DNA of 64,000 nucleotides from NCBI RefSeq assembly GCF_900496995.4, contig NC_044019.1, positions 1,860,001 through 1,924,000 of the forward strand, in the 5' to 3' direction. Below, piece after piece: positions 54,431 through 64,000 of this stretch (positions are counted from its first letter, which is position 1; every line of letters begins with the position of its first letter). The DNA comes from Aquila chrysaetos chrysaetos. Its lineage: Eukaryota > Chordata > Aves > Accipitriformes > Accipitridae. Made by a program: the position numbers and the translations under genes. Under the pieces are notes generated by a model. That model made no database searches. It saw only the letters and a program-made list of their open reading frames with translations, and was not told the DNA's origin.

Positions 54431-54689
54431 GCAAACCAGCAATCTGCAACCCGCAGCAAAAGCACTGGCGATGCGGAGGGCTGGGCAGCAGCTCTGGCCC
54501 TGCTCCGTGTGCCGGCCGGACCCGCTGCTCCTCGGGGAGCGGGACAGCCGCGCACGGGCCCCTGCCGAGAGCCCGAGCCCCTTCCCGGTGCAGCCGGCTC
54601 TGTGCCGGCGGCAGCACGGGCACTGCCGCAGAGACGGGAGTGATTTCACCTCCCCAGCACGCTTCTCTCCCAACCCGTCATTCCATCGC

Positions 54690-54900
54690 GCGCATCGCTG
54701 CTTGAGAGCATTCCTGAGTCCCCAGTCATTAATTTTGGGCCGTTGTTAAGCCCCTCTGTTATTACTCTTAAGTCACTTATTAGATGTCCCTTTATGGGGG
54801 AAAGAAAGAAGCTGGATGGGAGGAAAAATAAAGCATGCAAACTGGGAAGATTTACAAAATAAACTGGTTTAAATCAAATTCACAAGTCTCCAGCTAAAGC
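54690..54900. promoter_or_regulatory. Conserved-looking AT-rich element
   Basis: CAGTCATTAATTTTGGGCCG, TGTTATTACTCTTAAGTCAC, TTATTAGATGTCCCTTTATG and TAAACTGGTTTAAATC. No coding sense; composition and motif density as in neighbouring elements. Confidence 0.3.
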
Positions 54901-55535
54901 TGTGCCCCAGAAAGTGTTACTGTTTCCCTCTCAGGGGTGAGAAGGAGAATGTGAAATTTGTTTTCCTGTGCTGGGAGGGGAAGGGAGGATCAAGGGCAGC
55001 ATTTTCATCAAACTGCTTCTTCCAACACAGCTATTTACAGATCTTCATCCCTTTACCCAAGCAGCCGCCTCACCTGGCTGCCGTGCTCATCCCCAGCCCG
55101 GGCAGGGACGGAGACCGAGCAGGTCCAGGGCCAGCCCAGCGAAAGGGCTCCGTCGGCTGAAGCAAACATTTTGCAGCATCTCTGAGAAAATTCTGCTCTC
55201 CTGAACAGCGACCGGAGCGGCCACCTCGCTCTTCTCCCCTATCCCCCAAAAAACACGACAGCTGACGCTGATGGTCAGGTTTGCCCTTGCTCCTTCGGCG
55301 GCACGTGCCTCGCTCAGCTCGCGGGCTGGCCGGCAGCCGCAGCGCCGTCTCCTGCAAACCCCCGACGGCTGGCCGCGGTTTGAGGCGCCGGCCAAGGACA
55401 CTCATCCAGCCATCCCCTAATAGCACGGCTGCGCGAGGGCGCTGAGAACAGCTTCCCGACCTCCAGACCTCCGTACCGCTGCTGCGTTAGGATATATGCG
55501 GGATTTTTGTTTGCAGCGTTGCAGTGCAATACCGG
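54901..55535. other. Intergenic DNA between conserved-looking elements
   Basis: Moderately GC-rich with some CpG around 55300-55460. No gene or repeat is recognised. Confidence 0.4.
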
Positions 55536-55539
55536 GCCC

Positions 55540-55745
55540 TGGGCAATCTGTTTGATTTGAAATATTAGTGAAGAGATTAGAAACAGTGCTCATGATTTTG
55601 TGATGCATATGGTAATTAAAGTGTTACATTGCAATTATGATGTAATTAAACTGTGGGATGCTCTTCAAGATGCAATTGCCACTCATTTGCATAACTGACG
55701 GATTTGCTTATTATCACCCTTTTAATATATGTATTAAAAAGAGCA
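55540..55745. promoter_or_regulatory. Strong conserved non-coding element candidate
   Basis: About 200 bases with GGTAATTAAAGTG, GATGTAATTAAACTG, an ATTTGCAT octamer (55685-55692, POU-type), GCAATTATG, AAGATGCAATTGCC and GTATTAAAAAGAGC. Two near-copies of (T/G)(G)TAATTAAA lie about 30 bases apart. There is no frame. Octamer plus paired homeodomain cores is typical of neural or other developmental enhancers; the target gene is unknown. Confidence 0.4.
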
Positions 55746-58625
55746 TCAAGAGCGTCGGCTGTGGAAGCTTGCAGCGGCTCTACCCAGCGCTCAGCCTTCC
55801 TCCAGCACGCTGCAGGGCCCACGCTGTCGTTCCCCGGCTCTGACTGCTGCCGATTCACCTCCCCTGGCCAGGGCTCCCCCCCGCCAGGACTCGAGAGCGG
55901 CTCCGCTGACCAGCAGCCCCCCTAAAGCCCAGCCCTTGGCAAACACCCCGGTTAGAGCAGACATACCTTCACGCACATCCATCCTCCGGCAGGCGGCGGA
56001 GCCTTGGTGCAGCATCTCGCCGGGTCCCCCCCCAGGCAGCCGCTAAGCAGCCTCTGGGTGACCTTCCCCCCCTGCACAAACCGCTGCCAAACTCTCCCAT
56101 GCTCCGTAGCCACTGGGCTCCTAATTTCAGAGAAAGAGGTTTTCCCCTATTCCAGCCTCCCTAAGCCAGTTCTCCGTTATTCACCCTTTCAAGGATGCTG
56201 TTTGGGGGTCCCTATCCGGAAAGCCCCAGGAACCCACCAGACTTGACCCTGCCAAGCAATTAATGCAACTCCCTACACCCTGCTATACCCGCCAGCTGCA
56301 CGCATCTGGCACGGTGCAGGCACCGAAAGGCACATGCTCTGTGTGCAACAACTATTCTCAGTCACCCAAAGACCTTTCTGGCTCTGTAGATTTCTATAGG
56401 CACTGAAAAAAAATAACTTTATAAACCAAACCTGATTTTGTCCTTTTTAAACTCATCAGAACTTCCTCAGAGGAGCTAAAATAAAAATACCCTCAGAACT
56501 GGGCTGTCTATAACCTTGTCCTGATCAGACGGCTGTGAGTGGGCGTAACGCGCGGCAGGGACGTGGGTACACGCTGGGGCAGCCTGGGAGTAACGGCTCA
56601 GGGAGAGAAATCTTCCCTGAAAGCCAAATCCTGTGTCTGGACTTTGCTTTTATCCAGAGAAGGCCATGCCTTAAAACATCCCTGACAGCTGGTAATGCCT
56701 CAACCTGACTCACTGAAGAGCGCACAAGAAAAGGAGAAAGGACTTTTCAAATGGTTCCTTTTATCTGCTGTTTTAACCTGCGCCAAGAAACACGAGATTC
56801 CTGAAAAACGTGATGTCTGGTATTCTGCAGAAATAGATCTATCAGGAAAATAATGGTGCTGCTTTGAGAGGATGACAGGTTGGGCTCTGTGAGGTGCAGG
56901 GTGTTTCATCCCCCCCTCCAGTGAGACCCCAGAGAACATGCCCAGGTTTAACGCTCCGCAGCGCAGCGGGGCACCGGGTACGGTGTTTTGGCAGCACGTG
57001 GGCAGGACACGGAGCAACTCGCACCATCGAACCTCAGCGAGACACATGGCTATACACCAGTGATCTGCCAGGCTTGCTGCTCAAAATGTTCTGCATCTTC
57101 TTAAAAATACATTTGTCTTTGCATAATTGCCTTCCCAAACGTTCTTTCCTTTCATTACAGATTCTGTTAGCCTGCCTGAAAAAAAAAAAAAAAAAGAATA
57201 TTGATTTAGGCAAATAAGACTATCTCTGTTTAGACTCTGAACACGTGGTCCGGGATCGGACCCCAGGCTGCAGCAGGACCAGGTGCCGCTCAGCGCCGAG
57301 CTAACAGGGCTCTTCTGCTGCTGCAGGAAAGCAGTCGGCTTCCTCCTCACCCGAAAATGCTCTTCAGGAAAAACAGAAAGCATTTTGCTATATGCATTGG
57401 TGAAATTCCAGCTGCGCTCCTGGGGGCGTTTGCAGCAGTCAGCAAGTCTTACAAAACAGGTACAAAACGAGCACGGCCGCTCCGGTTTCGAGGCATTTTG
57501 GGGAATTGTGCTGCAGGAGAAATTTCAGCTTTGCTTTTCACCCCCTTCCGAGAAGAGCTGACCTGAAAAATCACAGCCTGGCTCACAGCCTGGCCAGGCT
57601 GGCAGGCACGGTTCTGCGGCGGCCGCCCCAGCTCGCTGCGAAGCCGGCGCTGGCTCTGCTGGAAGGCGGGGGGGGGGCCCTTGGGGTGCTCGCGCTTCGG
57701 GTGCACGTGGGGCTCTCATTCGTCTTCGGGGGAATACAATCACTGCAGGCCTAACTTGCTGAAGATTTAATACAGCTGGAGCTTAATTTCAGTTATATAA
57801 GAACTTGTCAAAGTTAGGAATGTGAAAAGATTTAGATGTATGGCTCCGCGCTTCTCTTTTTTTTATTTTTTTTTTTTCTTCCCCCTCCCTTAAAAAGCTG
57901 CCATCACGAGGCAGCAGCACTGCCCGCAGGGCACCGGTTGGGCTGCGGGGCTGGAGTCAGGACGGTCTTTCTCCAGCGCGGCAGCGAGCGACGGTGCTGT
58001 GAGGATGCCCGTTGGGTGGTTGGTACCCAGGGACCTCCTGTGCGGGATCCAGGGATGGTTTCTGGGCTCTGCTGACGGCCACGACCGCGGCGAGGGAGGA
58101 GAGTGCTGCTGCCCTTCCAAACCATGCCGCGTGGTGCAGCGGGCTCGGGAGGTGGCAGGTGATGGAGGTCTCCATCAATCAGGTCAAACACCAGCTCATC
58201 ATTTGCCTGCCCCCTGTGAGCCATGATCTCCGAGAAAAAAACATTTATAGTCATTTAGAGGCAGGTAGAGGAAAGGCTTTTTTCCCTTCCCTCTAAGCTA
58301 CAACAGATCTATGATAGGGCTTTTCAGACTTCAGCATCCCCATGGTAGCCAGTGTGTTAGGCCTGGAGGTGTAAATAAATGACTCCTCACCAGATTAAAA
58401 GATGTGTGTGACAGCCGAGAAGTGCTGTAGCTGAGCCACGTGCGAGGGAGCGCTGAGTATAAGCCGGGCCCGTAGACCACTGGTGCCGGGAGGGCACCCG
58501 TGGGGTTTGCTCGCCCCGGCAGAACTGCCTGGGACCCCCGTGCCCCGGGAAGGTGCTGGGAAGCTGGGCTCCTAAAACAAGCCCTGAGCAGCCTGCAGCA
58601 GTGCCCCCACGGCACCCTCCCTTTC
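55746..58625. other. Gene desert, middle part
   Basis: No gene is recognised. An A run (57180-57195), a T-rich tract (57858-57878) and an AT-rich pocket (57750-57840, TTTAATACAGC, GCTTAATTTCAGTTATATAAG) are the visible features. Confidence 0.4.
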
Positions 58626-58629
58626 CCCA

Positions 58630-58890
58630 TTTATTTTGATTTAGTTGGGAAACTGTAGAAGCTTGCTAATTAAAATTGATGTCATGTTCACCAGACTCCA
58701 ATTCTGCATCGAACTCCTGTTGCTTCCTTCTGCACGAGAGCAGGTCTGCCATATTTAGCCAACTTTTAAACTCATTAGCAAAAGCAGATGCTTAGATCTG
58801 CAGTCCCTAATGACTGTAAATGAGAGTATTAGTTTATTGATTGATGGCCTAATTGTCACCACCATGACCACAAGTGATAGCTTTAAGCCC
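58630..58890. promoter_or_regulatory. Conserved non-coding element candidate
   Basis: An AT-rich block with GCTAATTAAAATTGATGTC, CATATTTAGCCAAC, CTCATTAGCAAAAGC, CCTAATGACTGTAAATGAG, TTTATTGATTGATGGCC and CCTAATTGTCACC. GATTGATGG fits a PBX/HOX-like composite. It is uniform over 260 bases, without coding sense. Confidence 0.36.
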
Positions 58891-58894
58891 AAGT

Positions 58895-60000
58895 GCCCTG
58901 TGCTGAAGGATACCCGCCCCGCGGGGGGAGAGGGAGAAAGGGAAAATGCTGCCGAGGCTGGGAGCGAGGCGAGCAGGACGGGCCATCCAGCAGCACCCGT
59001 GATGAGACCCACATGCAGCTTTCCAAATTATTCCAGCGTGTGAACAGTCAAGCAAAAGTTAATTAAACTCCACTTTACCCAACAGAGGTCAAAGCCTTTG
59101 AGTGTGTCATGATGCGTAACCTCTTGCAGGGTGCCTTGACTTGCCTGTGCTCTTTGCATGGTAATGAAGAGACTGCTGGGGCCTGCAAACAGCAGTGTAC
59201 GCTATCCTTCCTTCTTCCCTCCTTCCTTCGCTTGTGCATGAAAATGTAGAGAAATGGAAGGAAGGGAAAGTCGGAGCTTGGTCCCTGTGCAGCCCTGCAA
59301 TGGCTGGGAGACGTGCCTGGGTGACCTTCAGCCCCGCTCCTGTGCCAGCCCCGTGATGGACGGTCCACAGAGATCTCGCCAGCATGATTAACTGTGCCTC
59401 TGCTTTAATAAAAGCACCTACAACCTGGGTTTGACCCGGACGGACACAAACGCCCCTGAAATTAAGAGGTCCCGAGCGTGCACCTGAATGGCTCGTAGAG
59501 CAGGGACAGACTTAAGCCACGGGAAGACATCGATGCCCTGGGATGCTGCTGGGGAGACGAGATGCATTGCTAACAGGAGCTGGCTTTGGCCAGTGTCTTA
59601 CTGGAAACAAGACCGAGAGCTGCCACGCAGACCCGCAGAGGCTGTGCAAGGCACCGGTGCCCTGCCAGGTTCGGCAGGCAGCAGCCGCGGGAGCTGCTGC
59701 ACCACGTACCCGAACCCCCAAAACACTGACACGGCATCGTGTCTATCCAGCAGACTTCAGGGAAGAGAAACAGCTGTGAAGAAAGCAGTCTCTGCCTTCA
59801 GAGTTTGGTTGATGTTTCTCCAACATCTAAAAAATCAACAGAAAAAACAGATTTGCAAGAGGATTTAAGAGGCATCAAGTTGCCTGGTTACCAGATCCTG
59901 TAAGTACCCAAAAAGTAATTATAAAGCAAGAAATCTGTCTCAGCTAAGCAGGTGGACGGGAAATTGGAAATCCATTTGTGAGAGACCTTCTGCTTTCTAA
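58895..60000. other. Gene desert, nothing recognised
   Basis: Apart from a CTTC microsatellite (about 59207-59229) and short AT-rich words near 59060 and 59880-59930, I see no feature. Confidence 0.4.
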
Positions 60001-60009
60001 CAAGACAGG

Positions 60010-60560
60010 TTACAGCTCACCCCTGTTCGCAGCAGCCGCGCGCTCCTGCTCCCGACCCTCCCCGCCCGCACCCGCGCAGAAGGATGCCGCGTTTCCCCGC
60101 AGTGCCGGCGCCGCATCGCTCTCGCGCCACGTTCGCAGCTCTCCCCAGCCGCGGCGCCCGCTCCGCGCAATCCTCCGCTCGCGCTCCTGAGCGCAAAGCC
60201 GCGGCGGCGGCAGCCTGTTTCCAAACCAGCTCATCCTCCTCTGCAAGGTGAAGGCTCGCACAACCCGACTTACCAACTCGGTGTTTGCTCCCGAGCTTCG
60301 CCTGCTGCTAACGACCCCTCCAGATGGCTGGCGCACGCGCGTCCCTCGAGTCCCTAATTAGCTGCGTGGGCTCTGCTCTCCCCTGGCAGCCGTGCAGCTC
60401 CTGCTCTCGGGCCAGGGCTGTGTTTAGAGCTGCCCAGCAAACCTCTCCTGCACGGCGGCGAGGCTCGCTGGAGCCACTTCCCTCAACCTCCTCCCCTGCG
60501 ATGTTTTGGGGTCTGGCCGATGGAGCCAGCTTGGCACCGCCACACCAATTAAAATAAAAA
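60010..60560. promoter_or_regulatory. CpG-rich patch, possible promoter of unknown transcript
   Basis: CpG density rises sharply (CAGCCGCGCGCTCC, CGGCGCCGCATCGC, AAAGCCGCGGCGGCGGCAGC) within an AT-rich desert. No recognised exon is attached; a few frames are open on both strands but short. It could be the CpG-island promoter of a non-coding RNA. Confidence 0.28.
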
Positions 60561-60564
60561 CCTG

Positions 60565-63525
60565 GTGGCCCTGCCAATGAGAAACCCACTTCGAAACCTG
60601 CAGGCCTGGTATTTTCCTCTTGGGGAAAGGTTAAGAAAAATTACGAAAAATAAAAAAAATCCCCCTCTACAATCACAAGATCCAAATTCCTTTGCAAGGA
60701 CTCGCTTCGAGCTCAGCAGAGCAGGCTCAAGTCAGCCGATAATGAGTTTGCAGTCCAAGAGCAAGGACTCCTCGGGGACGTTTTTGGACCAGAGCGGTCA
60801 ACCTCATGAGGCATCCAACAGAAGTCCCCCGTGGCCTCCCCAAATGTTTCTGCTCTGTGTCCCAGCTCCAAAGAAAATATTGCTGCCAGAAATAACTGAG
60901 AGTAAGAAAATAACTTGTTTCATATCAATAGAGTTTAGGTGCTTTTGAGGGATAAACTCCAAACATTTACTCATATAAGAGTGAATACATTTACACATGC
61001 ACACATAAACCTAAGATCAGTACCTCACACTCAAGGACACTGAGGTTCAAGGGAGCACCGCTTTTAGAGATCAATTTCCGCAACGTGTCACAAATAGTTC
61101 CATTTTAATAATTGCCAAAACAATAGTTTTTCAAATCCCATTTTCTTCTTAATGCTTGTTCCCACTTTCTGCATTGCACTCAATAAAACGTAACTACCCA
61201 ATTTCCCTTTGCTCTCCTGCTGCTTCTCACCACTGCCAGCTTTCGGCCCCGACGCACCAGGGCACGGTGAGCCCGGCGCGGCTGCAGTCTCTGTTTGAAG
61301 ACAAATCACATTTCCCAGCGCAGATCTCTCTAGGTGCACTTCCCTGGATACAACCCACTTAAATCCTCAATAATAGGTGCAGTATTTCAAAAGGCGGGTG
61401 GCAGGAAGGATTTGAGGCTTGCTCAGATCACATCCCTCTGCAGGCGCAGGCTGTGAGGGACCAGGAGAGGTAGAGAACGAGCAGAAAAAGCTCTCTCCTC
61501 CCTGGTCTCCCCACCTCAAAGACAGCCCCCCAGTGACCCCATGTTGCTGCAACTTGGCCGTGCCCCTTTAGGTACTTTGAAGACGGAGGTGCAGGGGAGC
61601 TTCAAACACTTTGAAGCAAAGCGTTCCGTACGAACAGGCTGATCTCAGCCCCACGCTCTGCCAGCCTGAGGGGGCTGTCTGCTAAACGGTGCAAATTCCC
61701 GGGCTACAAGTGATATAATTTCAGCACCGCGGGAAAGGAGCGGCGTACGACAGAGCCCCTGCACTGGCAGCAGATCCCCAGCCGGGAAGCGCAGACCCTG
61801 CTGCAGCGGGAGATGTTATTCCGAGCAGCGCTGTGGCTATTACTGCACCAAACATCGCCTTGGGAAACATGCGGGGCATGATTCACCGTTTCCCACGGCT
61901 CCGTGCACCCGAAGCCCACCGTCTGCAGCGCACGCCGGGCGCTCCGGCGGCAGCGGGTGCCTGGACAGACGAGGCGGCCGCAGCCGCTTCTCCGGGCTGA
62001 GCCTCGGCAGGGATTTCTAACCACCACCCAAAGCCATCTCCCTTTCCGGAGCACAGCCTGCTGGTGCATTGCAAGGAAGTCTAATTATGACTACAGAAGC
62101 CTTTTGCTGCTGTAAATGTTCCTGTGTGGCCTGGGAGGAGATGGGTTGTGCTGGAAGCAAGAGAGATTTTGCTGAAGCGTGAAAAGAAAAGCCATTTAGT
62201 TTAGGTAACAGCTCCGGAGCTCTAGGGGTCAACAAACTGAGAACTCCAGGAATATACTTTTCAGGACAGTCTGGAGACAGGAGAGGAAAAAGGACTTGAG
62301 ACAATGCATTTATTAAGTGGCCAACTTACTCCCTCCCAGTCTCTATCTGCTCCTGTTCAGCAATAAAATAGGAGCCACGAAGAAGGATTAGCGGCATCAC
62401 TGGCAACCTACAGGGTCGTCATAGTGGGAGGAAAAATAAAGACAGGGGAATGCAATAGCAGCAGTGAGTTTGAACTGCAAGAAATTGCAAAAAGAAGGCA
62501 AAAAGGATGGGTAGGGAGCAGAAACTGGGAGAAAAAGCCTGGTGGCAGCGAGGTCCTGGCTTGGGAACTCTGTTCTGCTCCAAGCCATACAGAGACACAC
62601 AGGCTCCTTCTCCCTCTCATTCACTCACGACACTTCCATTCAGGGATTCCTTCTTTCCATGCAATATTTCTTTCTATAGCGAGTCTCATAATTCTGTATT
62701 GCTGAAGTCAATATTTTTGACAAGATAAAGGGCAGGTTGGGAACACTCCCTGTGTAAATCAGCTCATTAATACCACGATACGAAGGGCTTCGCTGTCTCA
62801 CTCCAGCCAGGGAACCGCGGACAAAGGTATGTGAAATATCTGTCACTGTGGAATTAAAGGCCGCGTTGTCCTGTGCGATGGGGCTGGCTGAGATATCAAG
62901 GAGGACGTCAGGGATGCAGTAGGTGTAGGAGTAACCCTACAGCAAGAGGTGACCTTGACCTAGAAGATTTCTTCTTTGTTTTTTCTTTTCACCTCTCGGC
63001 AGCACGGGCAACGTTTCTGTTTTTCAAAGGCAAATTTCGGCTCCAAAGAAAGGAATTGCTAAACATTTATCACAACTTGCCTGGAGGTATGTAAAATACA
63101 AGAGGAAATCTCTCCCCCTTGCCTCCCACTGCACCCTACCCTGAATACAGGAGGAAAAGTCATTTGAGTGATCTTAGCAGAATCAGAACAAGCATTTAGT
63201 GGTCTTTAAGGACCCATAAAATACTTCAGTAGTTTGCTGTTTTATATCTGACTATCTTCTACATTAGCCATTTAAATTAAAACATTTATAATTAATTGAA
63301 CAAATCATTTCCTCTCGCCCCCTTTGGGGACTGGAGCGCATAAGTCTTCAGTAAATTTTAGTCTCTTAAGCAACGGGGGTATCCATTTCTTTTATAGGGC
63401 TTATTTTCCTGCAGGGTGGGAATCAAGGGCAGGCAGAGAGCAGTTTTAACTGGAAAATCAATTGATAGGAGAGACAAATTAACACATTTTTTTTCAAAAG
63501 GGGAAACGAAAAAGAGAGCTCGGCA
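60565..63525. other. Gene desert, last part
   Basis: No gene or mobile element is recognised. AT-rich pockets that may be conserved lie at 61040-61200, 62620-62860 and 63150-63420 (GCCATTTAAATTAAAACATT, TATAATTAATTGAAC). Confidence 0.4.
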
Positions 63526-63529
63526 CTAG

Positions 63530-63950
63530 GAACTTGCCCGACGGGCAGCCGCCCGCCCTCCCCCGTGCCCGCGGGAGCCGGCTGCGACGCAGGCAGCCTT
63601 CGTGGCATCGCCGCGCGCAGGAGCCACGGCCCGGCTCTGGGGAACCACTCGGGAAAACTGCCCCTAAATTTTGGGATCGCTATGGTGGTGGGAAGCCCGG
63701 GGCGGTGCAACGTGCCGGGGGTCCTGGCTTCCCACTGCGGTGCCGGAGCTGCGGCGGGGCAGCCCCGGGAGCAGCGATGGGGAAGAGGGAGAGGAAGGAC
63801 CGTGAGCGGGGGCTTGCCAGCAGAAAGGGGGGGGCTGGAGCTGAGCGGGGACGTGGCGGCACGGTCCTGCCCCAGCCTCGTGCAAGGAGAAGGGCACGCG
63901 CAGCACCTTCATGCGGGACAACGCGTCTTCTTCCCTGATGGGCTGGGTTA
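63530..63950 (+). promoter_or_regulatory. CpG-rich patch with possible first exon at window end
   Basis: CpG-dense DNA (GCAGCCGCCCGCCC, CATCGCCGCGCGCAGG) leads to GCAGCGATGGGG (ATG at 63776), encoding MGKRERKD before a donor-like C|GTGAGC at about 63799. No family is recognised. It may be the 5' end of a gene continuing past the window, or a non-coding transcript. Confidence 0.22.
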
Positions 63951-64000
63951 TCCCAGCTGGGAACTCCGCCTGCAGCGCACAGAAGATGCAGGTTGAGGGC

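Noticed and set aside
1-64000. CRISPR arrays, operons, ribosome-binding sites, tRNA or rRNA genes
   Set aside because: The window is vertebrate nuclear DNA; no array, cloverleaf or rRNA similarity was noticed.

Overview
The window reads as bird (avian) genomic DNA, probably from a small GC-rich chromosome. Coding exons are split by short introns with GT/AG borders, CpG-rich promoters and G/C homopolymers are frequent, and I recognise almost no transposon DNA. The gene order DLGAP3 - SMIM12 - GJA4 - GJB3 - GJB5 matches the block on human 1p34.3. The species cannot be named from the sequence alone.

Layout. 1-3.0 kb is upstream or 5' intronic DNA of DLGAP3, with one possible untranslated exon and several AT-rich islands that look conserved. 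3.08-10.13 kb holds the ten coding exons of DLGAP3 (SAPAP3/GKAP3), a postsynaptic scaffold, on the + strand, followed by its 3'UTR. 12.10-13.66 kb is a G-rich minisatellite of about 20-bp units. 13.9-14.63 kb is the CpG-island promoter and single coding exon of SMIM12 (+). 14.6-21.85 kb has no gene but has segments resembling endothelial enhancers. Three connexin genes then follow on the - strand, each with its whole reading frame in one exon behind a 3' splice site: GJA4 (Cx37, 23.08-24.12 kb), GJB3 (Cx31, 28.5-29.3 kb) and a GJB5-like gene (Cx31.1, 37.6-38.4 kb). 39-64 kb has no recognisable gene; it has AT-rich, homeodomain-site-rich islands, a few microsatellites, fragments of ancient repeats and three CpG-rich patches.

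How the genes relate. The connexins form a vascular (GJA4) and epithelial/epidermal (GJB3, GJB5) gap-junction cluster. DLGAP3 links PSD-95-type MAGUKs to Shank at excitatory synapses. SMIM12 is a small single-pass membrane protein of unclear function. The genes share a neighbourhood, not a pathway.

Points most worth a second look: a +1 frame disruption in the GJB5 tail, where the uninterrupted frame would run past the gene's own poly(A) signal; the absence of GJB4 between GJB3 and GJB5; a 50-nt exact match between GJB3 and GJB5 that suggests gene conversion; two in-frame alternative splice acceptors in DLGAP3; the SMIM12 stop codon lying inside its poly(A) signal; and the large G-quadruplex-prone array between DLGAP3 and SMIM12. 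I found no convincing new biological system. The conserved-looking gene desert is the main unexplained content.
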